From an uncultured Pigmentiphaga sp. (GTDB lineage Bacteria; Pseudomonadota; Gammaproteobacteria; Burkholderiales; Burkholderiaceae_B): a stretch of 19,477 bases of DNA. Below the pieces are notes generated by a model. It was not told the origin of the DNA. It made no database searches and was given only the letters and a program-made list of their open reading frames with translations. This document shows, in pieces, positions 6,076 through 13,951 of the stretch (positions are counted from its first letter, which is position 1; each line of letters starts with the position of its first letter). The DNA lies in assembly GCA_937891425.1 (NCBI GenBank), contig CALAGD010000056.1, positions 1 through 19,477 on the forward strand, in the 5' to 3' direction. Made by a program: the position numbers and the translations under genes.

Positions 6076-9000
6076 ATGGCAGACGGAAACACGTTGTGGC
6101 AAACCAAGGTGGCGGCCTGGATTCACGATCCGGCGGAAAAGGCGTTGGTGCTCCTGCGTGATCCCGCAGGCCATGAAAACGGAACCAGCCGGGCGCTGGC
6201 ACGCCTGCTGGGCTATCACGAACTGACACCCGAGCTGCTGCAGGCAGAGAGCGAAAGCACGCTGGCACGCACGCTGTTCAGGAAAGGCATTCCTCTCGAC
6301 ATTTACAAGCACGTGCAGCGCGCAGACTGGTGGGCCGCTGCAGCCGACCGGCCCAACTTTCCCATGGACGAGCTCCCGGTCAAAGACAAACAAGGCGGGG
6401 AGCGTGTGCTCAAGGTTGCGTCCTGGGCACAGGTAGTATGGTCGCGCAAGCCTGTGCTGATTCATCCCCTGACCGGTGAATATTTTGATCTTGGAAAGGC
6501 GGGTTCACTCGATGCGACCGCGCTGGATGCCATCAAGCAGCGTAGCTTCGATCATTTTACGTCACTGGCTTTGAAGGTTGCTGACAGCGCAATCGAGGCC
6601 CCCGACTGGCGCAAGCTGTATCTCGCCTTTTGGCGGTTTGGGCCGGAACTGAAAGTCTCGGGGGCAGATACCGAAGATCACGACAAACTGGGCGTTCTCT
6701 GGGATGTACTGCCGGCGGACACGCGCATTCCCGATCACAGTATCTGGGACCATCTGGATCTTGCCTCGGCATTTGCGGGCGCATTCGTCGCCGATCCGGA
6801 AGGCGAGGTGGCCCTTCTCACGCTCTCGATCGGACCGGTGCAACCCTTTATCGCTGCCGCTCGCAGTACCTCCGATCTTTGGGCTGGCTCGCATCTGTTG
6901 TCCCGTCTGAGCTGGGAGGCAATGCGCCCGGTGTGCGAGCGTTTTGGTCCCGATGCCATCCTGTTTCCGCGTTTGCGTCGGGTGCCGCAGGTCGATGTCT
7001 GGTTGCAGCGGGATGTTGGCCTGCCTGCGGAGCTGTTCAAGGGTTGTGAGTGGCGCGAGGATAGTACTGACGCCAACCCGCTCTTTTCTGCATCGTTACC
7101 GAACCGTTTTGTCGCAGTCCTCCCGGCCAGGCAGGCGGTGGAGATCGCCCGTACTGTCGAGCGTTCAGTACGCGGCTGGCTTGACAGTCTGGGGGAGCAA
7201 GTCGTGCGGCGCCTGCTGGAAACCGCGGGCTACGACCCGGAAGACGCACAGTACAAACTCCCGTTCGAGCAGATGCAGCGGCAGCTGCAAGGCTTCCCGG
7301 AAATCCACTGGGCGGTGGTCCCTTTCTCGCTGATCCGTTGCCGGGACACGAAGCGTCAGCGGGATCTCGATGTGACGTTGCTCTCCAGCGCGATGCGTCA
7401 GTTCCTCGAGGTGGAAGATGGGCGCGAGCCGGGATTTCTCGATTCACCGGCGTGGAAACTCCTGCGGGAGGGCATCGAACTGAGGAGCGAGGACGGCCGA
7501 ACGTACACGTTCATGGCTCCCAACCCGGGCATTCTGTATCCGGCCGTATTCGATCTTGCCGAGCGTGTTCTGGCAGCAGCAAAGAATGTTCGACCATTTG
7601 AGCAGACGGTTCAACAAGGCTGGCGCTGCACGCTTACTGGCGAAAATGAATGCCTTGCGCTCAGCCCGGAGCACCTGTGGTGGACACGCGAGGAACGCAA
7701 GTCGAAGGGCACTTTGTGGACGGCGGTGCAGAAGGCGCGGCCCGCATGGGTCAAGGAGGGCGAGCACCTCAGTGCATTACCCGCGATCAAGCGAGTGTGG
7801 CCCACCCTGTTTGCTGAGGAGGTGCGGGATGCGCTGTCGCCATCGGGGGCCGGCGAACCACGGCAGATTTCGCGGTTCGTGGTGTCTACCCACACGATGG
7901 CCATGGCTCAACCACTGCTGCAGAGCCTGAACAGCCCGGTCGCAAACACACTCAAGGAAAAGCTTAAAGCGTGGGCTGGCGCTGCGGGTCAGCTGTCCCG
8001 TCGTGATTATCGGGTGGCGCTTCCCCGCAAGCTGGTGAAAGCAGCGCGTCGTGCTGGCGAAGATCTGGATGTGATTGCGCGCATACCCGGGTGGCTGGAA
8101 TGGCTCAAAGACAATGCCCGTGAATCGCCCGAGACATCTCATGAGTACCGCAGTGTCTTGCGCGAGATTGAAGACGCGCTGGGTGACCGTCTGGAGACCT
8201 ATTACAGCCTCATCATGATGGACGGCGACCGGATGGGGGCAATTCTTGTAGGCGACGAGTCGACCGGTACCGTGATCAGTTACCTGGAGAGTTTCCATCC
8301 TCACGTCCAGGCGGGCTTCAGACAGCGGGCGGCCACGCAGGCACGGCTTGCGGACTATGCCATCCAGAAGCGGGCGATAGCGCCGAGCCGGCACCAGGCG
8401 ATTTCAGGCGCCCTGAACGACTTCTCCCAGGTTGTGGTACGTCATGTTCTCGAAGAAGAGTACATGGGTCGCGTCATTTACTCCGGCGGGGACGATGTGC
8501 TGGCCATGTTGCCGGTTTCTGAAATGCTTGCCGCCATGCAGCGTTTGCGTCACGCCTACAGTGGCACTTCACCCGCCGAAGCGGCGATTGACTGGGGCGA
8601 ACTGCGCCAGCGCAAGGGGCTGGTCTGCAAGAACGGCTATGCATGGCTCAATGGGCGTCTGATGCGCATGATGGGCAGGCATGCCACGGCGTCGTGCGGT
8701 GCGGTCGTTGCGCATCACCAGGCGCCGCTTTCAGCCGTGATGCGCGAGCTTCGCCGCGCGGAGCAGCGCGCCAAACAGAAGGGACACCGCGACGCATTTT
8801 CCATCACCGTCATCAAACGGTCGGGCGGTGCGTTGTACCTGACCGAAAAATGGGGTGAGCCGGTCACGCTTCTTATCGGGTTGCGCGATTTTCTGGCACA
8901 TGACGGTGTGTCGCGCCGTGCGGTGTACCACACGCTCGAGTGGCTGGACGAAACCTGGTTGCCCGCCAGCGCGTTTGATACCGGGCTGGCAACCTACCTG

Positions 9001-9180
9001 CTGGAGTATCAGCTCAAGCGGCAAACCGCCGCGGCTGAACTCAAACCGGATGCGGTACGGCTGGCACGCCAGTTAACCCAGCTGGCTCGTGGGTGGCCTG
9101 TGGAAGAACGGGTAGCGCGACTGCGCAATTTTCTGTCGGTAGCCGAGTTTCTCGGTCGAGGGGTTCGGTCGGGAGAGTGA
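6076..9180 (+). CDS. cmr2: Cas10/Cmr2, cyclic oligoadenylate synthase subunit
   Basis: A 1034-aa large subunit of the Cmr effector. An N-terminal HD motif is present (IHDPAEKAL, H17-D18), which in this family can give DNase activity. A possible zinc site is C518 and C526 (WRCTLTGENEC). The first palm domain has MMDGDRMG (D716, D718). The second palm domain carries the intact cyclase motif GGDD at residues 804-807 (YSGGDDVL), and a small C-terminal D4-like helical region follows. Target RNA binding should therefore trigger synthesis of cyclic oligoadenylate, which feeds the two CARF proteins encoded at the left of the locus. A GAGGGG site precedes the ATG by 5 bases. There is no sign of truncation; the length is normal for Cmr2. 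Confidence 0.97.
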   Translation: MADGNTLWQTKVAAWIHDPAEKALVLLRDPAGHENGTSRALARLLGYHELTPELLQAESESTLARTLFRKGIPLDIYKHVQRADWWAAAADRPNFPMDELPVKDKQGGERVLKVASWAQVVWSRKPVLIHPLTGEYFDLGKAGSLDATALDAIKQRSFDHFTSLALKVADSAIEAPDWRKLYLAFWRFGPELKVSGADTEDHDKLGVLWDVLPADTRIPDHSIWDHLDLASAFAGAFVADPEGEVALLTLSIGPVQPFIAAARSTSDLWAGSHLLSRLSWEAMRPVCERFGPDAILFPRLRRVPQVDVWLQRDVGLPAELFKGCEWREDSTDANPLFSASLPNRFVAVLPARQAVEIARTVERSVRGWLDSLGEQVVRRLLETAGYDPEDAQYKLPFEQMQRQLQGFPEIHWAVVPFSLIRCRDTKRQRDLDVTLLSSAMRQFLEVEDGREPGFLDSPAWKLLREGIELRSEDGRTYTFMAPNPGILYPAVFDLAERVLAAAKNVRPFEQTVQQGWRCTLTGENECLALSPEHLWWTREERKSKGTLWTAVQKARPAWVKEGEHLSALPAIKRVWPTLFAEEVRDALSPSGAGEPRQISRFVVSTHTMAMAQPLLQSLNSPVANTLKEKLKAWAGAAGQLSRRDYRVALPRKLVKAARRAGEDLDVIARIPGWLEWLKDNARESPETSHEYRSVLREIEDALGDRLETYYSLIMMDGDRMGAILVGDESTGTVISYLESFHPHVQAGFRQRAATQARLADYAIQKRAIAPSRHQAISGALNDFSQVVVRHVLEEEYMGRVIYSGGDDVLAMLPVSEMLAAMQRLRHAYSGTSPAEAAIDWGELRQRKGLVCKNGYAWLNGRLMRMMGRHATASCGAVVAHHQAPLSAVMRELRRAEQRAKQKGHRDAFSITVIKRSGGALYLTEKWGEPVTLLIGLRDFLAHDGVSRRAVYHTLEWLDETWLPASAFDTGLATYLLEYQLKRQTAAAELKPDAVRLARQLTQLARGWPVEERVARLRNFLSVAEFLGRGVRSGE

Positions 9181-9181
9181 C

Positions 9182-10405
9182 ATGGGCAACGCTGGATACG
9201 AATACCGCTTCTTGGAACCGGTTGACGTTCTCTTTCTGCGGGGCAACCGATTGTTTGGCGAAGCCGGATCTTATGGCGAGAGCCAGATGCCCCCTTGGCC
9301 TTCGGTGGCGGCGGGCGCTATACGGTCGCGCATGCTGGCAGACAAGCATGCGGATCTGGCTGACTTTGTCGCCAATCGGCTGGATGACCCTGAGCTTGGA
9401 ACGCCCGCGAACCCGGGGTCGTTCGTGCTGGCGGGTTTTTACCTTGCGCGGCGTTTCAGCAATGGGTCACTCGAGATGCTTGCAGCGTTGCCGGCCGACC
9501 TCGTCGTCAATCGCCCAGAGTCGGGCGAGCTCGAGTTGAGGCAGGTAAACCCGCAGCCGGTCGCGTTCAGCACGTCGTATCCGCTTCCGATGTTGCCCGT
9601 CATGAAGCAGGGGGCGAAGCGTGGAAAACCGGCAACAGGTTACTGGCTGACGCAGGCAGGATGGGAAGCCTATCTCCGAGGAAACATCCCGTTGAAAGAG
9701 CATCTGGTGGATTCGCGCCGGCTCTGGCGTGACGACACACGAATCGGCATCGGGCTCAGCAGCGTTACCCGAGGCGTGGAACAGTCGCGGCTTTTTTCGG
9801 TTCAGGCGATTGTTCCTTATAAGTCCGGGCACCCCATCGGGAAGGGTAAAGATGCCGCGGACTACGATGTTGGATTCCTGGCCGTTGTGCGGGGGGCGGT
9901 TCCGCCAGAAAGCGGGTTGCTGCGTTTCGGAGGCGATGGCCGTGCCACAACCATCTCCAAGGTCGATTTTGTGCTGCCGGAGCCCGACTACGAGGCGATC
10001 GCTCGAGACGGACGCTGTCGCATCGTGCTGACCACACCCGGGTTGTTTCCGCAGGGATGGCGTCTGCCGGGCACTGACGGGAACAATCGGGTCACCCTCC
10101 CTGGCGGGATCCGGGGGAGGCTCGTGTCTGCCGCGGTTCCGAGGACGGAAATGCTTTCAGGCTGGGACCTGGCCAACGATCGTCCTAAAGCCGCTCAGCG
10201 AGTCGCACCTGCGGGAAGCGTCTACTGGCTGGATGAGCTCGAGGCTGCTCCCGAAGCGCTTCGCAAGCTTGTTGAAGAGGGATTGTGGCTCGATGAAGCC
10301 GAGGATAACGATGGGGGTGCAGTCCCCGACGCTTCGCGCCGCGCCGAGGGATTCAACCGGATCGCAATCGCTGCATGGCCGCACCCGCACCGTCAAGTCA
10401 TGTAA
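9182..10405 (+). CDS. cmr3: Type III-B RAMP protein Cmr3
   Basis: A 407-aa Cas5-like subunit. It starts with the typical Cmr3 block FLEPVDVLFLRGNRLFGE and continues with PPWPSVAAGAIRSRM, the family's P-x-x-S-x-x-G-A-x-R motif. Mid-protein it has DTRIGIGLSSVTRGVEQSRLF, the usual E/D-x-RIGI...TR segment, and near the C-terminus a glycine-rich LPGGIRGRLVSA. Cmr3 binds the 5' tag of the crRNA next to Cas10. A GGGAG site within the end of cas10 precedes the ATG by 6 bases, and one base separates the genes. Positions 9680-9698 contain a gapped 18-base match to the CRISPR repeat. Confidence 0.93.
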   Translation: MGNAGYEYRFLEPVDVLFLRGNRLFGEAGSYGESQMPPWPSVAAGAIRSRMLADKHADLADFVANRLDDPELGTPANPGSFVLAGFYLARRFSNGSLEMLAALPADLVVNRPESGELELRQVNPQPVAFSTSYPLPMLPVMKQGAKRGKPATGYWLTQAGWEAYLRGNIPLKEHLVDSRRLWRDDTRIGIGLSSVTRGVEQSRLFSVQAIVPYKSGHPIGKGKDAADYDVGFLAVVRGAVPPESGLLRFGGDGRATTISKVDFVLPEPDYEAIARDGRCRIVLTTPGLFPQGWRLPGTDGNNRVTLPGGIRGRLVSAAVPRTEMLSGWDLANDRPKAAQRVAPAGSVYWLDELEAAPEALRKLVEEGLWLDEAEDNDGGAVPDASRRAEGFNRIAIAAWPHPHRQVM

Positions 10406-10415
10406 GGAGGTCGTG

Positions 10416-11321
10416 ATGTTTCAGAAGCAGGCAGCACTTTTCCTGTATGCCATCAGCCCGGTACACATGGGTGCAGGGCAGGCAATCGATGTGATCGATA
10501 ACCCGATTCAGCGCGAACGTCACACGGGTCATCCCTGCTTTGCAGGCTCGGGCATAAAGGGGGCAGTACGTCACAGCTTTGAAGCGCTTGGGGGCGATGG
10601 GGCACACGTCGACCTTCTGCTCGGACCAGACCCCGGCGGTGCTGAACTGCATGCAGGGGCGGTCAGCTTTGGCGATGCGCAGATGGTGGCGATGCCCGTG
10701 CGTAGCCTGAAAAACTCGTACGTTTATGCAACCAGTGCGCAGTGCTTGGCACGCGCGCAGCGCCTGCTGATGCTGGCGGGAGTTCCCGTGCAATGGTCGA
10801 TACCGCCCGTCGCAGAGGGCGACTGCCTGGTTTGCAACCCCCAGCTGCTCATGGGTGATCGCCTCCACCTCGAGGCGTTCGCTTACAACGCGCGGATGTC
10901 CGAACAACTGGCAGCCGTCGCGGATGACCTTGCAGCGAAAGCCCTGCCGCCGGGCGATGAGTACGTATTCTTTCGTGACAAGATCAGGAGCGACCTCATT
11001 GTACTTTCGGATACCGACCTGACTTATTTCAGCCGGCACGCGACGCTGGTGGAACCTCATGTGCGGATCAACCCAAAAACGGGAGCCGCGCAGGATCGTG
11101 GGCTCTTTTATACCGAGAACCTGCCACCGGAGTCGATCATGCTCGCACCCCTGATGGCAAGCCGTACCCGAACCGGAAAACGCAACGATGAGGAATGGTC
11201 CGCCAATGCGGTCATGCAGCAGATCCGCGCGTTGCTGAATACCCAGGTGCTTCAGATTGGTGGAGATGCGACGACTGGCCGCGGGCTGGTGGTTGCGAAC
11301 GTGGTGGGAGGGCAGGCATGA
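10416..11321 (+). CDS. cmr4: Type III-B backbone RAMP Cmr4 (target RNA nuclease)
   Basis: A 301-aa Cas7 backbone subunit, normal length for Cmr4. The opening ISPVHMGAGQAIDVIDNPIQRE (residues 13-34) followed by GHPCFAGSGIKGAVRHSFE is diagnostic. D28 corresponds to the loop aspartate that cleaves target RNA at 6-nt intervals in characterised Cmr4 proteins (D26 in Pyrococcus, from memory). A conserved GGDATTGRGL block lies near the C-terminus. The reading frame is open back to 10233, but the start is set at 10416 by AAGGAGG (10404-10410), 5 bases upstream and overlapping the cmr3 stop, and by the family N-terminus. Its stop overlaps the cmr5 start by 4 bp. Confidence 0.95.
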   Translation: MFQKQAALFLYAISPVHMGAGQAIDVIDNPIQRERHTGHPCFAGSGIKGAVRHSFEALGGDGAHVDLLLGPDPGGAELHAGAVSFGDAQMVAMPVRSLKNSYVYATSAQCLARAQRLLMLAGVPVQWSIPPVAEGDCLVCNPQLLMGDRLHLEAFAYNARMSEQLAAVADDLAAKALPPGDEYVFFRDKIRSDLIVLSDTDLTYFSRHATLVEPHVRINPKTGAAQDRGLFYTENLPPESIMLAPLMASRTRTGKRNDEEWSANAVMQQIRALLNTQVLQIGGDATTGRGLVVANVVGGQA

Positions 11322-11680
11322 GGCAGACGCTGGAACAACAACGGGCCGAGTATGCGTGGCAGGTTACCAGCAAGTATACCGATGCTCACGCCAGGATCGC
11401 CAAGGCACTGCCGGCACTGATCATGAACAGCGGCCTGATGCAGGTGTTGGCATTCGTGAACACCAAAGAGGCCCCTTACAGACAAGTCGCGGCAGACCTG
11501 CGCACCTGGCTTTTCCGTGCAATGACGGGAAAGCCTGATGCGCCGGATCCGGGTTTCGAGATTTTCATGGAACTCCTGATGAAGGCCAGGCCGCGCGATT
11601 ATCAGATGATCAACGCTGAAGCGTTCGCTTTACTCAAGTGGTTACGTCAGATCGCTTCTGCGCGTGTCGGAGGTGATTGA
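11318..11680 (+). CDS. cmr5: Type III-B small subunit Cmr5 (Cas11-like)
   Basis: A 120-aa all-helical protein. The N-terminal QTLEQQRAEYAW and the middle LPALIMNSGLMQVLAFVNTKE match the Cmr5 pattern of an R/Q-rich first helix followed by a P-x-x-I-x-x-N-G-L-x-x-x-L-x-F segment. The end has AEAFALLKWLRQIA, the usual terminal helix. Cmr5 forms the minor filament between Cas10 and Cmr1/Cmr6 along the crRNA-target duplex. The start at 11318 is set by GGAGG six bases upstream and by ATGA overlap with cmr4; the open frame extends further upstream but overlaps cmr4 and has no family match there. One base separates it from cmr6. Confidence 0.92.
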   Translation: MRQTLEQQRAEYAWQVTSKYTDAHARIAKALPALIMNSGLMQVLAFVNTKEAPYRQVAADLRTWLFRAMTGKPDAPDPGFEIFMELLMKARPRDYQMINAEAFALLKWLRQIASARVGGD

Positions 11681-11681
11681 G

Positions 11682-12941
11682 ATGGCCATTGCCGCCGTTC
11701 CCGAATATCTGAAAGAAGCGGATTTTTCCAGCGCGTCCCCGGGCATGCGGTTCAACATGTACCTTCAGGTCTGGGGTGTTGATCTGCGTTCGGGCGAAAT
11801 ATTGTGGGGGCTCCAGGATAGCAAGTATGAGACGCGTGGGCAGGAGCGGCGTGAGCGTCGCGTCCAAGTCGACAACAAGGCGCCTGCGCTCAACGAGGCA
11901 GGGCGACTGAACGCGCTCGACCGCCAGATCATGCAGGCACTCCTCGCGCGCCAGGAGCATGGATTCGCAAATTCGGTGGCGCCCGATGATGGGCTGATCA
12001 TCGATGCACAGGCGACCGCTCCATTTGCCACGGGTCTGGGAAATGAACATCCGGTCGAGAACGGTTTCGCATTTCTCTATCCGTATGGGTTACCTTACCT
12101 GCCCGGCAGCGGGGTGAAAGGCGTATTGCGTGCTGCCGCGCGCGAACTGGCCTCGGGCGAATGGGGAGACCCTCAGGGTTGGGATGCACATGCCATCGAT
12201 GCGCTATTCGGTCCGGTCACGGACGCTCCGGATGATGATCGTCGCCGGGGTGCCTTGATCTTCTGGGACGTGATTCCTCAACTCAAGGGAGACCGCCTGC
12301 ACGTCGAGGTCATGACGCCTCACCAGAAGCATTACTACCAGGACGGAAAGAGTCCGCATGATTCCGGTCAACCCATCCCGATCAGTTTTCTCACTGTGCC
12401 CCCAGGATCGGGCTTCACGTTTCACGTGCAGTGTGATCGCGCTCTCCTGAGCTGGACCCGACCTCAGCTGCTTGAAAATGGCATGTGGCGCACGCTGCTC
12501 CGGGCTGCATTCGAGCACGCGTTCCAATGGCTGGGTTTCGGGGCAAAGACGAGCGTTGGCTATGGGGCCATGAAGGCGGACCAGGCTCGCCAGTTGGAAC
12601 GGGAAGCGCGCGTGCGCGAACGTGAGGAGCGCGAGCGCCAGGAACGCGAAAGAGCGGAACGGGAGCGCGCGATCGCGGCGATGGACCCGATTGACCGCGC
12701 CATGGCCGAATGTTTCGAGGCGCGTGCCGACAAGAACCAGCCTGAGATCAGTGCACTCATTTCCGCGCTCCAGCAGGACCGCTTTCCGGCTGAAATCGTA
12801 GGCGAGGTAGCGCGGCGCCTGAAGCACAAGATGGAGGTGGCAGGTCAATGGGTCCCCGAATCCAGGAAGAAGCGGCCCGACAAGGACAAGGAGTATCAAC
12901 GCACGCTGCTTGTGATGAAGTATCTGGAAAACAGTCCGTGA
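11682..12941 (+). CDS. cmr6: Type III-B RAMP Cmr6 with long charged C-terminal extension
   Basis: A 419-aa protein. The RAMP core (about 90-297) has HPVENGFAFLYPYGLPYLPGS then GVKGVLRAAARE, GALIFWDVIP, and the closing LGFGAKTSVGYGAM glycine-rich segment. Cmr6 sits at the target-3' end of the backbone with Cmr1. After residue 297 comes an extension of about 120 residues: an Arg/Glu-rich stretch likely to form a coiled coil or single helix (about 300-335), then a small helical domain ending in a basic tail. Start at 11682 is chosen because GGAGGTGA (11669-11676) lies 5 bases upstream; a GTG at 11664 in the same frame is less likely. Its stop overlaps the cas6 ATG by one base. Confidence 0.92.
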   Translation: MAIAAVPEYLKEADFSSASPGMRFNMYLQVWGVDLRSGEILWGLQDSKYETRGQERRERRVQVDNKAPALNEAGRLNALDRQIMQALLARQEHGFANSVAPDDGLIIDAQATAPFATGLGNEHPVENGFAFLYPYGLPYLPGSGVKGVLRAAARELASGEWGDPQGWDAHAIDALFGPVTDAPDDDRRRGALIFWDVIPQLKGDRLHVEVMTPHQKHYYQDGKSPHDSGQPIPISFLTVPPGSGFTFHVQCDRALLSWTRPQLLENGMWRTLLRAAFEHAFQWLGFGAKTSVGYGAMKADQARQLEREARVREREERERQERERAERERAIAAMDPIDRAMAECFEARADKNQPEISALISALQQDRFPAEIVGEVARRLKHKMEVAGQWVPESRKKRPDKDKEYQRTLLVMKYLENSP

Positions 12942-13930
12942 TGATGCCGGACGCATGCGCGGTCAGACCCCGGCTCAGCGTGCAACTGGCGCGCTACCGG
13001 TTTCACTGGCTTGTGACCACACCCCTGGGCTTGCCTGATTACGCTGGTTCCACCCTGCGTGGTGTGTTTGGGCGGGCATTGCGCGATCTGGTCTGCGTCA
13101 TGCGGGCGCCTGAGTGCTCGAACTGCCGCTTGGTGGCTCGCTGCTTTTACGCGGCGTTTTTCGAACCCCAGCGTGCGGCGTCTTTGCAACCACGGGGCCA
13201 TAACCCCGTTCCTGCCGTGTCGGGATACGCTATCGAACCCTCGACCGCAACGCGGCGATGGTACAAACCGGGTGACAGTTTCGAGTTCGACATGGTGGTC
13301 ATGCTGCACCAGGCGCTGAGTCAGCTCCCGCTGATCATCGAAGCGTGGCAGCGTGCCTTTGCGGCCGGGGTAGGTGAACGCAACGGTCGCGCCCGCTTGC
13401 AGCGGGTTGAACATCTGGCGCCCGCCAGCGCCCGGTCGGTGGTGTATCAGACGGGCTTGAACAAGCTGCTGCCGCACGACACCGAGGTATGCGTTCCGGA
13501 GTTCGACCGGTCACTGGATGTTCACCTGAGCCTGCTGACGCCGCTGCGCCTAGAACAGCGCGACAGGCTGGTGGGCCCACGGGAGCTCACGCCCCCGGTG
13601 TTCTTCCGCCATCTGATTCGACGAGTAAGTTTTCACGTTAATGGCCGCCACGGCGAAGTTTTCTCGCTCGAGGCGATCCATCGGCTCAATGCGCTTGCCG
13701 ATGGTGTGGGAGAGGGAGCGCGGGACCTCAGGTGGGTGGACTGGACGCGGTTTTCGTCGCGGCAGAAGCAGAAGATGACTCTGGGGGGCGTGATCGGGAC
13801 CTGGCTGCTGACAGCAGTGCATCCCGACCTTCTCTCGCTCCTGTATCTGGGGGAGTGGCTGCACGTGGGCAAGGAATGCGTTTTCGGGCTGGGACGGTAT
13901 CGGTGGAGCCCGGCATCCGCTACGAATTAA
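12941..13930 (+). CDS. cas6: Cas6 pre-crRNA endoribonuclease
   Basis: A 329-aa RAMP-fold protein of the PF10040 type Cas6 group. Residues 16-44 have the ARYRFHWLVTTP strand and the motif YAGSTLRGVFGRALR, followed by four cysteines (C52, C59, C62, C68) as C-x6-C-x2-C-x5-C next to CFYAAFFEP, a likely zinc site of this group. The C-terminal glycine-rich loop is GKECVFGLGRYRW (310-322). It should cut the array transcript at the base of the CCCC/GGGG stem, leaving the ATTGAGAC tag. The frame is open upstream to 12848, but ATGATG at 12941 overlaps the cmr6 stop and fits the family N-terminus. No separate SD is evident, so translation is probably coupled. Last gene of the operon; 21 bp from the convergent end of glmU. 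Confidence 0.93.
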   Translation: MMPDACAVRPRLSVQLARYRFHWLVTTPLGLPDYAGSTLRGVFGRALRDLVCVMRAPECSNCRLVARCFYAAFFEPQRAASLQPRGHNPVPAVSGYAIEPSTATRRWYKPGDSFEFDMVVMLHQALSQLPLIIEAWQRAFAAGVGERNGRARLQRVEHLAPASARSVVYQTGLNKLLPHDTEVCVPEFDRSLDVHLSLLTPLRLEQRDRLVGPRELTPPVFFRHLIRRVSFHVNGRHGEVFSLEAIHRLNALADGVGEGARDLRWVDWTRFSSRQKQKMTLGGVIGTWLLTAVHPDLLSLLYLGEWLHVGKECVFGLGRYRWSPASATN

Positions 13931-13951
13931 CCTCCGTGATCTGGTCCTGAC

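Noticed and set aside
10270..10288. 15 of 19 match to the repeat 3' half (GTTGAAGAGGGATTGTGGC) near the end of cmr3
   Set aside because: An ungapped match of this quality is expected about once by chance in a window this size, so I do not count it with the stronger fragments.
10233..10415. In-frame upstream extension of cmr4 into cmr3
   Set aside because: Family N-terminus and AAGGAGG place the start at 10416.
11664..11681. GTG start for Cmr6
   Set aside because: The SD GGAGGTGA lies inside this stretch and points to ATG 11682 instead.
11675..11682. GATTGAGA at the cmr6 start as a crRNA-tag match
   Set aside because: Seven of the eight tag bases only, and explained by the SD and stop/start junction.
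13931..13951. Terminator between cas6 and glmU
   Set aside because: No inverted repeat with a T-run is visible in this 21-bp convergent gap.
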